Positions 1-7,899 of a stretch of DNA of 64,000 bases are shown piece by piece. Location of the stretch: contig NZ_BJNM01000008.1 of NCBI RefSeq assembly GCF_006539685.1, positions 1-64,000 on the forward strand. The letters run 5' to 3'. The position numbers were made by a program, and so were the translations under genes. The notes under the pieces are model-generated. The model did no database searches and was not told where the DNA came from. It saw only the letters and a list, made by a program, of their open reading frames with translations. The stretch comes from Gluconobacter oxydans. Lineage in GTDB: Bacteria; Pseudomonadota; Alphaproteobacteria; Acetobacterales; Acetobacteraceae. Every line of letters starts with the position of its first letter. The stretch's first letter is position 1.

Positions 1-257
1 AGGTGCTTGAATGTCTGGCAGCATCCCTTCCCTGCGTCATGACGCCCATTGCTGCTGAGGGACTGTCGCTTCCCTCCGCCCTTGAAGAGCTTGTCACGGC
101 TGATGCAGAGCACTTCGCGCGCCTGATTGCCCGGTATCACGATGACGAAAATGCATACAGGCCGGCAGCAGAGGCTTCCCGGCAGTTTGTCGCGGATCAT
201 TATTCCGTTTCATCCGCGTGTCTTGCAATATCGGAGGCGATTTTAAGAAAAACATAA
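1..257 (+). CDS. Glycosyltransferase, C-terminal fragment (runs off the left edge)
   Basis: Only the last 85 or so codons are present, read in the frame whose first complete codon is at base 3. The upstream part lies outside the window, so the GTG at base 3 is an internal codon. The stretch LECLAASLPCV followed by AAEGL resembles the C-terminal nucleotide-sugar binding motif of GT-B glycosyltransferases (GT4 family, the E-x-lAcGxPVV region). The rest looks like the closing helices of that fold. The product would transfer a sugar in polysaccharide or glycolipid synthesis. The acceptor cannot be inferred. The gene ends in TAA and is followed by about 190 bp of AT-rich sequence in which I see no gene. 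Confidence 0.6.
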   Translation, partial: VLECLAASLPCVMTPIAAEGLSLPSALEELVTADAEHFARLIARYHDDENAYRPAAEASRQFVADHYSVSSACLAISEAILRKT

Positions 258-454
258 AATTTACCTCTGTGTTTTTGGTGAATTGATCCAGATTTATTTT
301 CAAAACAGGGGTCTGATATTTGAAATATGCTTTCATAATTCTTTAATAAAAACATAACATCGCCCAAACTTGTAACCAGTTATTAACAGCATCGTTTTTC
401 ACATCCTGGTCCTGAGTATCCGACCGCAGTGAGGAAAGGTTCCGCAAGGTGTCC

Positions 455-2086
455 ATGAAGCGCGTACAACGAGCAAAATCCGGCCTGGCAGTCCTTCTGT
501 CCGGCTCCATCCTTCTTCCATCCGTGGGGCTGGCAGCGTCTTCTTCTGCGGCCGAGTCCTATAAGACTGCGACGCCCATCAAGCATGTCGTCGTGATATT
601 TCAGGAAAACCGTTCGTTCGACCATTATTTCGCGACCTATCCCAAGGCAGCGAATGTGAGCGGTGAGCCGGCGTTTACGGCTCTGGCCGGCACGCCTTAT
701 GTCAATAATCTCGCAAACGCCAATCTCATTACGAACAATCCGAATTCCAGTTCGGCGAACGGATCGGGAGCAGCGCTTCCGTTCCGCATCGACCGGACGC
801 AGGCGAATACCGCGGACCAGAATCACAGCTATACGCCGGAACAGCAGGCTTACGACGCCGGGAAGATGGATCTGTTTCCAAAATATACCGGATCAGGAAC
901 GTATGGAAGCTCAGGTGCTTTTGGGACTAAAGGGCAGGTCCTCGGATACTTTGACGGCAACACCGTCACGGCACTCTGGAATTACGCCCAGCATTACGCG
1001 ATGAGCGACAATAACTGGACGGACACATTCGGCCCCTCCACGCCGGGTGCGCTTGAGGTTGTGGCCGGCCAGACCAATGGTCTCCAGTCAATCGCAGGCA
1101 ACAAGCTCGGCAGCGCCTACATCAATGACGGGCAGGGCGGATACACCCTGATCAACGATGAGGACCCGGCTTACGATAGCTGCTCGACCTCTTCACAGGT
1201 GCTGATCAATGCCAAGAACATCGGTGATCTGCTGAACGAGAAGGGTATTTCCTGGGGCGGTTTCATGGGCGGCTTTGATTTGACGCTCACGAATGCGAAC
1301 AACACCACCGGCTGCAGCCGCAGCACCTATTCCGACACGGTGGGAACGCGCACCGACTATATTCCGCATCACGCCTGGTTCCAGTATTTCGCGAGCACGT
1401 CCAACCCGACGCATGCCCGGCCGAACTCCACGGCTTCGATCGGTTTCAGCACCATTCCCGGCACTGTGACGCCGGAGCCTGCAAACCATCAGTATGATAC
1501 CGAGGATTTCTACGCAGCCGTTAAGGCGGGAAATTTTCCTGCGGTCTCCTATATCAAGATGCAGGCCTATCAGGACGGTCATCCTGGCAACTCGGACCCG
1601 CTGGATGAGCAGAACGGTATCGTGACGCTCGTGAACTTCATCCAGAGCCAGCCGGAATGGGCCAGCACGGCGATCATCATTGATTATGACGACTCCGATG
1701 GCTGGTACGACCATGCGTTCCAGAAGCCGCTCTGGGGCTCGTTTGACGGCACGGCGGATCAGCTTAACGGTGCCGGGGTCTGCGGAACTGCGGGATCGGC
1801 TCCCAAAGGTGTGGCGGGCAAGCCGGTTAACGGCCGCTGCGGACCGGGAACACGTATCCCGCTCATCGTGATCTCTCCGTATGCTCGCAAGAACTTCGTC
1901 AGCCATCGCCTGACGAGCCAGGCATCGGTGGTGCGCTTCATTGAAGATAACTGGCTGAGCGGAAAGCGGCTTGGTGGGGGATCGTTTGATGCGGCTGCAG
2001 GCCAGATCAACCCGATGTTCGACTTCACGCAGACGCCGAACACCACGCCGCTGATCCTGGATCCCGATACGGGAACGGTTCAGTAA
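455..2086 (+). CDS. Secreted phosphoesterase (acid phosphatase / phospholipase C family)
   Basis: The mature N-terminus carries HVVVIFQENRSFDHYF, the hallmark of the phosphoesterase family PF04185 (AcpA acid phosphatases and bacterial phospholipase C). The N and S/D residues there help bind metal and form the nucleophile site. Later family blocks include FGPSTPG (about residue 190) and DYDDSDGWYDH (about 410). A Sec-type signal peptide (KR, then a hydrophobic stretch ending VGLAASSSA) sends it to the periplasm or outside. The length of 543 aa is normal. I chose ATG 455 because AAGG lies 5 bp upstream; an in-frame GTG at 449 is the alternative. Whether the substrate is a phospholipid or a phosphomonoester cannot be read from sequence. 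Confidence 0.85.
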   Translation: MKRVQRAKSGLAVLLSGSILLPSVGLAASSSAAESYKTATPIKHVVVIFQENRSFDHYFATYPKAANVSGEPAFTALAGTPYVNNLANANLITNNPNSSSANGSGAALPFRIDRTQANTADQNHSYTPEQQAYDAGKMDLFPKYTGSGTYGSSGAFGTKGQVLGYFDGNTVTALWNYAQHYAMSDNNWTDTFGPSTPGALEVVAGQTNGLQSIAGNKLGSAYINDGQGGYTLINDEDPAYDSCSTSSQVLINAKNIGDLLNEKGISWGGFMGGFDLTLTNANNTTGCSRSTYSDTVGTRTDYIPHHAWFQYFASTSNPTHARPNSTASIGFSTIPGTVTPEPANHQYDTEDFYAAVKAGNFPAVSYIKMQAYQDGHPGNSDPLDEQNGIVTLVNFIQSQPEWASTAIIIDYDDSDGWYDHAFQKPLWGSFDGTADQLNGAGVCGTAGSAPKGVAGKPVNGRCGPGTRIPLIVISPYARKNFVSHRLTSQASVVRFIEDNWLSGKRLGGGSFDAAAGQINPMFDFTQTPNTTPLILDPDTGTVQ

Positions 2087-2096
2087 CAAACGGGAC

Positions 2097-2126
2097 GTTC
2101 CGGGAGGTGTTCACGCCTCCCGGAAC
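2097..2126 (+). terminator. Hairpin terminator after the phosphoesterase gene
   Basis: An 11-bp perfect stem (GTTCCGGGAGG / CCTCCCGGAAC) with an 8-nt loop begins 11 bp after the stop codon. It is followed by TGTTTCTG, a weak T-tract. The position fits an intrinsic terminator. Confidence 0.6.
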
Positions 2127-2232
2127 TGTTTCTGCGGGGCAGGCAGGCGTGAAAGGGCGAGAGCCGTTTCACGTTTTCTGTCGTACCGAGCCGGATGGAT
2201 TTCCTATGCCGGGAAATGCTGCGGGTTGCCCT

Positions 2233-2643
2233 TCAGTTTTCCGTCTCGGAGAACAGGGACTTTGCCGTGTCCAGAACCTTCTGCCGATAGCTCTCGTTCA
2301 GGACCGGGGTATGGGAATGATAATCGCCGATCGCCTGCATGACGTTGCCGTGCTCCTGATTGATGAGCGTCCGCAGGATCAGGGCTGCTGCGGCGACATT
2401 GAAGCAGGAATCGGAGACAAGTCGTGCTGCGGTCTGCGTCGCGGGAAGATGGGCGACGTCCGCGAGTGTCTGCACCCATCGCGTGTTGATCTGCATAAGG
2501 CCGAGATCGGCGCTGCCATCCCTGTTCTGATGCACCATTCCTACTGCACCGCCCTCGACTTTCTGGATGACCGGAAGGACCCGCGGCGGCAGGTCATAGC
2601 GGATTGCGCTGGCAATGACGCAGGCAAGCAGAGGGAACGGCAT
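2233..2643 (-). CDS. Small lytic transglycosylase (SLT domain)
   Basis: This 136-aa protein is almost entirely one SLT lysozyme-like domain. The putative catalytic glutamate is E30 in QKVEGG, and the second signature LGLMQIN lies at residues 47-53. A third block, AIGDYHSH (about residue 103), matches the usual Y-containing motif. It would cleave peptidoglycan glycan strands to 1,6-anhydro-muropeptides. The N-terminus is short and hydrophobic and may act as a signal. The size resembles VirB1- or pilus-associated transglycosylases that open the wall for envelope machines. It is divergent from gspG with 95 bp between the two starts, so the pair may share a promoter region and a role. Confidence 0.8.
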   Translation of the reverse strand: MPFPLLACVIASAIRYDLPPRVLPVIQKVEGGAVGMVHQNRDGSADLGLMQINTRWVQTLADVAHLPATQTAARLVSDSCFNVAAAALILRTLINQEHGNVMQAIGDYHSHTPVLNESYRQKVLDTAKSLFSETEN

Positions 2644-2738
2644 CGGGGGATGGTCTCCAGTGTGCCGGTGTGAAGCGGCGCCGGCAGGGAAAGCTTTTTT
2701 ATAGTCGGACGTCTCATTTGACGTCGTGTGAGGGTTTT

Positions 2739-3185
2739 ATGAAAAAGGTTGAAACCGGTTCAGGCGCTGATGAACGGGAGGGTGGTTTTACCCTGCTCGA
2801 AATTCTTGTCGTGCTGGCAATCCTGGCATTGCTCGTCGGTCTCGTGGCACCTGCCGCACTCCGGCAGCTTGGGGGAGCGCGTGTTTCGGTCGCCCGTCAG
2901 TCGATCGCACGTCTTGGAACTGTTCTGGATCTTTATAAGCTCGATGTCGGCAGCTATCCGACCACCGAAGAAGGTCTTGAGGCGCTGATTCACAAGCCTT
3001 CGGGTGCGGAGAACTGGAACGGTCCGTATCTCAAGGACGCAAACGCGCCGAAGGATCCCTGGAATCATCCCTACACGTACCAGTTCCCCTCATCGCGTGA
3101 GGCCCATGACTATGATCTGTGTTCCTCGGGAGCGCATGGGAACGGGGAAACATCCCCCGCGCAGGCAGGAGCGATCTGTAATTGA
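2739..3185 (+). CDS. gspG: Type II secretion major pseudopilin GspG
   Basis: The 148-aa product has a class III (prepilin peptidase) leader: a charged 16-residue N-terminus, cleavage at G16|F17 and the conserved Glu at mature position 5 (GGFTLLE). A hydrophobic helix of about 20 residues follows. The C-terminal domain has the GspG features DVGSYPTTEEGL, WNGPYL and DPWNHPY, which form the calcium-binding pseudopilin fold. GspG is the main subunit of the T2SS pseudopilus. The start at 2739 has GAGGG just upstream; the longer open frame to 2670 has no ribosome site. No other gsp gene is in the window, so this copy is detached from any T2SS operon here. Confidence 0.9.
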   Translation: MKKVETGSGADEREGGFTLLEILVVLAILALLVGLVAPAALRQLGGARVSVARQSIARLGTVLDLYKLDVGSYPTTEEGLEALIHKPSGAENWNGPYLKDANAPKDPWNHPYTYQFPSSREAHDYDLCSSGAHGNGETSPAQAGAICN

Positions 3186-3205
3186 TCTGTCCGGATTGAG
3201 GGATA

Positions 3206-3240
3206 CGGGCAGGCGGGCGTGTGTTTCGGCCGCCTGCCCG
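3206..3240. terminator. Hairpin between convergent gspG and hisD
   Basis: An 11-bp perfect inverted repeat (CGGGCAGGCGG / CCGCCTGCCCG) with a 13-nt loop sits between the two converging stop codons. No strong T-tract follows on either strand, so bidirectional termination is inferred. Confidence 0.5.
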
Positions 3241-3254
3241 TCACTGGTCTGAGA

Positions 3255-4547
3255 TCAGTTCTTTTCCAGCCGGACTGACAGGCTCAGCGCATGGGCGTCC
3301 AGTCCTTCGGCCTTTGCCAGCGCCACGCCGGCCGGGCCGATGCGGCGCAGGCCGGCTTCGTCGGCTTCGATGGTGGTGGTGCGCTTGATGAAGTCGAAGA
3401 CCGACAGACCGGAGGCGAAACGCGCCGTGCGGCTGGTCGGCAGGACGTGGTTCGGACCACCGACATAATCGCCCACGGCTTCGGGGCAGTAGCGGCCCAT
3501 GAAGATCGCGCCTGCATGACGGATCATGGCCGAGAAGTCGCGCGGGGCGTCGAGCATGACTTCCAGATGCTCGGGGGCCAGGGCATTGACGATCTCGGCA
3601 GCTTCCTCAAGTGAGCGCACCACGATGATCGCGCCGTGGTCTTCCCAGCTTTTCGAGGCGATGGCCGTGCGGGGGAGCGTTTCCAGCTCCTTGCGGACGG
3701 CTTCGGCAGCACGCTCGGCAAAGGCGGCATCGGTCGTGATGAGGATGGCCTGGGCCTGCTCGTCATGTTCGGCCTGGGCGAGCAGATCGAGCGCGACAAG
3801 GCGCGGATCGTTCTGGCCATCGGCGACGACCACAACTTCGGACGGTCCGGCGATGCTGTCGATGCCGACATGCCCAAAGACCTGCCGCTTGGCTTCTGCC
3901 ACATACGCGTTGCCGGGTCCGACGATGCGGTCCACGGGCGCGATAAGGTCCGTACCGAATGCCATGGCACCCACGGCCTGCGCGCCACCGATGCGATAGA
4001 TTTCCTCGACGCCACAGAGTTGTGCGGCCGCCAGAACCAGCGGGTTCAGCACGCCGTCCGGAGACGGCACGCACATGGCCAGCCGCTTCACGCCAGCCAC
4101 GCGCGCGGGCAAGGCGTTCATCAGGACGGAAGACGGATAGGCGGCCTTGCCGCCGGGAACATACAGCCCGACCGCATCCAGCGGGGTCCAGCGCATGCCG
4201 AGGCGGATGCCGTCTTCATCCGTGAAGTCCAGATCCTTCGGCATCTGGGCGGCGTGGAACGTCTCGATCCGGCGTGCGGCGGTGCGCAGGGCGTCCATCA
4301 GGTCAGCAGGGACGCGCGCGGCTTCGGACGCGATTTCTTCGGCGCTGATCCGCAGCTTTTCGGCTGGCAGTGTCAGGCGGTCAAAGCGGGCAGTGTAATC
4401 GCACAGGGCTTCATCGCCCCGGCTGCGCACATCGGCGAGGATGGCGCGGACCGGCTCGGCCACACTACGTTCGTCACTACCACGCGCGGCAAGCAGTGTT
4501 GCGAAGTCTTCGGAGAACCCGGCAGCGGATGTATCAAGGCGTTTCAT
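3255..4547 (-). CDS. hisD: Histidinol dehydrogenase
   Basis: HisD oxidises L-histidinol to L-histidine in two NAD-dependent steps, the end of histidine biosynthesis, as a zinc-dependent cytosolic homodimer. The 430-aa length is typical. Visible family blocks are VGPGNAYVAEAKRQVFG (about residues 212-228), DSIAGPSE, APEHLE (the catalytic Glu-His pair) and GGPNHVLPT near the C-terminus. The ATG overlaps the hisG stop (TGATG), so the two are translationally coupled. No other his genes are nearby, which matches the split his pathway common in alphaproteobacteria. Confidence 0.97.
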   Translation of the reverse strand: MKRLDTSAAGFSEDFATLLAARGSDERSVAEPVRAILADVRSRGDEALCDYTARFDRLTLPAEKLRISAEEIASEAARVPADLMDALRTAARRIETFHAAQMPKDLDFTDEDGIRLGMRWTPLDAVGLYVPGGKAAYPSSVLMNALPARVAGVKRLAMCVPSPDGVLNPLVLAAAQLCGVEEIYRIGGAQAVGAMAFGTDLIAPVDRIVGPGNAYVAEAKRQVFGHVGIDSIAGPSEVVVVADGQNDPRLVALDLLAQAEHDEQAQAILITTDAAFAERAAEAVRKELETLPRTAIASKSWEDHGAIIVVRSLEEAAEIVNALAPEHLEVMLDAPRDFSAMIRHAGAIFMGRYCPEAVGDYVGGPNHVLPTSRTARFASGLSVFDFIKRTTTIEADEAGLRRIGPAGVALAKAEGLDAHALSLSVRLEKN

Positions 4548-5272
4548 CAGGCGGCTTCCTCCGTGTTCAGGGCGGCGCGGAAGCGTTCGATCAGGGCGCT
4601 GATTTCTTCAGGGCGCGTCTTGAGCGCGACGCGGTTGACGATCAGGCGGCTCGTGACATGCGCGATGGTCTCGGTTTCCATCAGGCCATTGGCGCGCAGC
4701 GTGGAACCGGTATCGACCAGATCGACGATCACGCTTGCCAGATCGAGCGTCGGTGCCAGTTCCATCGCACCATTCAGATGCACGATCTCGGCGTTGATGG
4801 CGCGGGACGCGAAATGGCGGCGGGCGATGGTCGGGTATTTCGTGGCAACGCGCAGGCGGGACTGACCGGTTGCGGGGTCCTCGACCATGGTCTTGGGGCG
4901 TGCGACGGAAATGCGGCAGCCACCGATGCCCAGATCGAGCGGCGCATAGATGTCCGGATAGTCGAACTCCATCAGCACATCCGCACCGCAGACGCCGATA
5001 TCGGCGCCGCCATAGGCCACGAAAGTCGCGACATCGAAGGAGCGCACCCGGACCACATCCAGATTCGGATCGGACGTGCCAAAGCGCAGGCGGCGGCTGC
5101 TTTCCGTCAGGCAGTCCGGATCAGGTTCGATGCCGGTGCGTGTCAGGACGGGGGCCAGCGCCTTGAGGATCCGCCCTTTCGGGAGCGCCAGGATCAGGGG
5201 TGAGTCACTGCGGACAGCGAGGTCCGCTCCGGTCTGGAGGCCGTTTCCGGTCCCGTTCTGGGGCGCTGTCAT
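4547..5272 (-). CDS. hisG: ATP phosphoribosyltransferase, short form
   Basis: HisG catalyses the first, committed step of histidine synthesis, ATP plus PRPP to phosphoribosyl-ATP. Motifs include LALPKGRI (about residue 28), GGADIGVCGADVLME and RVATKYP (PRPP loop region), then a C-terminal LVDTGSTLRANGL block. At 241 aa, about 25 of them an N-terminal extension, it lacks the C-terminal regulatory domain of the long form. By family knowledge the short form needs the HisS-like partner HisZ for activity and histidine feedback. HisZ is not in the window. It lies upstream of hisD and overlaps it by one base. Confidence 0.95.
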   Translation of the reverse strand: MTAPQNGTGNGLQTGADLAVRSDSPLILALPKGRILKALAPVLTRTGIEPDPDCLTESSRRLRFGTSDPNLDVVRVRSFDVATFVAYGGADIGVCGADVLMEFDYPDIYAPLDLGIGGCRISVARPKTMVEDPATGQSRLRVATKYPTIARRHFASRAINAEIVHLNGAMELAPTLDLASVIVDLVDTGSTLRANGLMETETIAHVTSRLIVNRVALKTRPEEISALIERFRAALNTEEAA

Positions 5273-5416
5273 GAAGTGTCTTTCCCTTGCCGTCCGCAGC
5301 CACTGAGAGAACGGCAGGCCATATCACGAAGCCGGACTCTTCCCAAGTTCCGCAGAAAGATTTCCGGTTCCGCAAAAACCGGAGAGCTGGCTCTCGGGGC
5401 GTCGTGACTGACGAGA

Positions 5417-6043
5417 TCAGCGGCTGAAGCTGGCGACCATGTCCAGCAGGTTGCGCTGACGCCGTGTGGCAAGCCGTGCGGCGGTGAGGACGGAGCGGGC
5501 CTGCGAAATGGCAGTGTCGAGATCCGAATTGATGATCGTGTGATCGAACTCCGACCAGTGGGAAATTTCATCCAGCGCCGCCTTCATGCGCCTGGCGATT
5601 TCTTCCGGATGATCCGAGGCCCGCTTGTTCAGCCGGCGTTCCAGCTCCTCCAGCGACGGCGGCAGGACGAACAGGCTCACCACATCGTCCGGCAGGGCCG
5701 CACGCAGAAGGCGGTGTCCCTGCCAGTCGATGTCGAACACCATGTCATGTCCGGCATCCAGCGCTTCCTCGACCGGTGCGCGCGGCGTGCCATACCCCCG
5801 TCCGAAAACTTCCGCCCATTCCAGAAGCTCGCCATCCGCGGCCATGCGGCGGAATTCCGCAATATCCCGGAAATGGTAATGCACGCCCTCGACTTCGCCC
5901 GGACGCGGACTGCGCGTCGTGACCGAGACGGAATGGCGCAGCGTGGGCTCCGAAGCGCGCAGGGCGTTGGCAATGGTGGACTTGCCCGCACCAGACGGGG
6001 CCGAGATCACCAGACAGACGCCGCGGCGGGGCAGTTGGGTCAT
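5417..6043 (-). CDS. gmk: Guanylate kinase
   Basis: Gmk phosphorylates GMP to GDP with ATP, an essential nucleotide step. The P-loop SAPSGAGKST is at residues 14-23. The GMP-binding region follows, with VTTRSPRPGEVEGVHYHF and a conserved EWAEVFG. The lid and C-terminal segment ERRLNKRASDHPEEIARRM is typical. I chose ATG 6043 because AAGGAGA lies 5 bp upstream; an in-frame ATG at 6058 would add five residues and has no ribosome site. The 208-aa length is standard. Confidence 0.97.
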   Translation of the reverse strand: MTQLPRRGVCLVISAPSGAGKSTIANALRASEPTLRHSVSVTTRSPRPGEVEGVHYHFRDIAEFRRMAADGELLEWAEVFGRGYGTPRAPVEEALDAGHDMVFDIDWQGHRLLRAALPDDVVSLFVLPPSLEELERRLNKRASDHPEEIARRMKAALDEISHWSEFDHTIINSDLDTAISQARSVLTAARLATRRQRNLLDMVASFSR

Positions 6044-6135
6044 GGGGTCTCCTTGCATGATGAGCCGGATGGGAAGTGTTCTGCCAAGCGTCTAGCGTGA
6101 AAGAGGCCGTTCTGGCCAGATATTCGGGCTGAATT

Positions 6136-6244
6136 CAGGGCGCTGCCCTGAAACCCGCAAAGAGACGCGGTCCCTTTGAACCCATGAATTTGTAAACGGG
6201 ATCAAAGGGGCGAGCCCCTTTGTGGGGCGCGGGGCAAAGCCCCG
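6136..6244. repeat. Dispersed MITE-like intergenic repeat, copy 1
   Basis: This 109-bp block between gmk and the permease gene is clearly related to the block at 26214-26320. Shared stretches include GCCCTGAAACCCGC, CGGGATCAAAGGG and a closing GGGGCAAAGCCCC (GGGGCAGAGCCCC in copy 2). The ends are imperfect inverted repeats, and internal AAAGGG/CCCTTT arms can fold back. It carries no coding potential. It could be a non-autonomous element or a REP/BIME-like intergenic palindrome. Confidence 0.7.
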
Positions 6245-6248
6245 ATCC

Positions 6249-7508
6249 TCACGGCTCGGACTGCAACTGCGCAACAATGGCACTGCTGATTGTCCGCCGC
6301 GTCGGGCCGCCCAGCACATGGCCGAGCGGCGCCAGCACCTCGATATGATCACAGACGATCTTGAAGACCGCGAGCATCGGCACGGACAGGAACGCGCCTG
6401 AAATGCCCCACATCCAGTCCCAGAACAGCAGCGATCCCATGACGAAAACAGGATTGAGGGTGAAGCGCCGGGCCAGCAGCATGGGCGTGATTGTCTCGCC
6501 TTCCAGAACATGGATCAGCAGATAGATCGACGGCGGCAGGAGCGCGTAAAGCAGGGATGGAAAGCTGAACAGCCCGACCACGAAATAGACGACTACACCC
6601 GTCAGCGGGCCGATGATGGGGATGTAGTTCAGCAGGAAAGCCAGCACGCCCCACAGAAGCGGGTTGGGCATGCCAGTGGCCCAGCACTGGATCATGTTCA
6701 CCAGCCCGACACCCAGATTCATCATCGTGATCGTCACGAGATAGAGCGAGACGTTCTGCTCGATCTGCGTCGCCATTTCCACGAGGCGGCGTTTCTTGGC
6801 GTAGGTTGGCATGATCTCGACGCAGCGGCGCAGGAGCGTGTCGCCTTCCGTCATGAGGAAGAACAGCATCAGCAGCATCGAGAAGAAGCCGCCGGCCAGT
6901 TCGCGTGTTCCGGCCAGGACGGAGGAGCCGAGGCGCGAGAGAGCCGTTTCTCCCCCGATCGTCCCGCTCACGCCATGCGTGGTGTGTGTGCTGCCCGAAT
7001 GACCGCTGAACATGGCGGAAAGGCGCATATAGTCGCGCTGGACCACGTCGATTGGCCCGCTGAGCAGGGCGAGCTTGCTCTGCAGGGCGGGGAGCGTCTG
7101 CGGTGCGCGCGTGATCCAGCCGGCGGCCGGGACGGAAATGGTCGTGGCGATTCCACCCACGATTCCGAACATCATGACGATCAGCATGAGGCCTGCCAGA
7201 TGCCGGGGCAGGTGCAGGCGCTGCGTCAGGAATCGCATGGGCGCGATCATGAGCAGGTTCAGGACGAGCGCGAAGACGAAGGGCAGCAGGATGGGCGCGG
7301 TGAAATACAGCGAATAGAATACGGCCAGAATCGTCAGGATCAGGACGCACATGTCGCGGATGTTCAGGTGTTCGCGCAGGAGATTCCGGTCGAGGGTCGG
7401 GTCCGGAAAATCGCCGTCTGGCAACAGTCTTTCGCCCGGCTTTCCCGAGGAAGAAGGGCTGTCGCTACAGGCAGGGTCGGCGGAAGACGCGATGGGACGG
7501 CCGGACAT
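6249..7508 (-). CDS. AI-2E family (PerM/TqsA-like) membrane permease
   Basis: This is a multi-pass inner-membrane protein of the AI-2E transporter family (PF01594). A cytoplasmic N-terminus is followed by two hydrophobic segments (about residues 50-90), another near 110-140, and a C-terminal cluster with LLNYIPIIGPLTGVVVYF and GETITPMLLARRF, the family's most conserved region. Members export small molecules such as autoinducer-2 or Na+; the substrate here is unknown. ATG 7508 is chosen, although its upstream sequence is a weak ribosome site; GTG 7568 would add 20 residues. Confidence 0.85.
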   Translation of the reverse strand: MSGRPIASSADPACSDSPSSSGKPGERLLPDGDFPDPTLDRNLLREHLNIRDMCVLILTILAVFYSLYFTAPILLPFVFALVLNLLMIAPMRFLTQRLHLPRHLAGLMLIVMMFGIVGGIATTISVPAAGWITRAPQTLPALQSKLALLSGPIDVVQRDYMRLSAMFSGHSGSTHTTHGVSGTIGGETALSRLGSSVLAGTRELAGGFFSMLLMLFFLMTEGDTLLRRCVEIMPTYAKKRRLVEMATQIEQNVSLYLVTITMMNLGVGLVNMIQCWATGMPNPLLWGVLAFLLNYIPIIGPLTGVVVYFVVGLFSFPSLLYALLPPSIYLLIHVLEGETITPMLLARRFTLNPVFVMGSLLFWDWMWGISGAFLSVPMLAVFKIVCDHIEVLAPLGHVLGGPTRRTISSAIVAQLQSEP

Positions 7509-7703
7509 GTTTTCTTTGCCTGCAACGGAGACGGAGCTTACGGACCAAAACGATCCGCGAAAGGACACAGTTGCGTGTTCTGCCCAAAAACCCCCTTGAA
7601 CTCCAGTGGCATCCGGTCACTAAATCATGAGGAGCGCCTGTGGGTGCGCAGGGGTGGAACATCTCTCGCATCTGCCGGTTATCGGAGACCAAGGAGAAAA
7701 ATC

Positions 7704-7784
7704 ATGGCCTGGAACACACCGAAAGTTACCGAAATCCCGCTGGGCGCAGAAATCAACTCGTATGTCTGCGGCGAGAAGAAATAA
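7704..7784 (+). CDS. pqqA: PQQ precursor peptide PqqA
   Basis: This 26-aa ribosomal peptide supplies the Glu and Tyr that become pyrroloquinoline quinone. The sequence begins MAWNTPKVTEIPLGAE. E16 and Y20 have the conserved E-x3-Y spacing that PqqE crosslinks. A strong AAGGAG lies 7 bp upstream of the ATG. It is the first gene of pqqABCDE and is separated from pqqB by a hairpin. PQQ is the cofactor of the membrane glucose and alcohol dehydrogenases typical of acetic acid bacteria. Confidence 0.97.
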   Translation: MAWNTPKVTEIPLGAEINSYVCGEKK

Positions 7785-7822
7785 GCCGCTTTCCCGGGGA
7801 CCCGTCCTTGAGGAATAATGGC

Positions 7823-7852
7823 ACGGCCGCTCCCCCATGGAGCGGCCGTTTT
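7823..7852 (+). terminator. Strong hairpin between pqqA and pqqB (attenuator or terminator)
   Basis: An 11-bp perfect stem (ACGGCCGCTCC / GGAGCGGCCGT) with a CCCAT loop, followed by TTTTCG, lies about 40 bp after the pqqA stop and 47 bp before the pqqB start. It has the form of an intrinsic terminator inside the operon. Partial termination would give more pqqA than pqqBCDE transcript, or the stem could protect the 3' end of a short pqqA mRNA. Confidence 0.7.
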
Positions 7853-7899
7853 CGTTCATGGGTGCTCTGTGGTGCCCCAGTCAGACGGTTTGTGAAAAA

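Noticed and set aside
6510-7784. 424-codon plus-strand frame that ends in PqqA
   Set aside because: It is antisense to the AI-2E permease gene; only the last 26 codons from 7704, preceded by AAGGAG, are real (pqqA).
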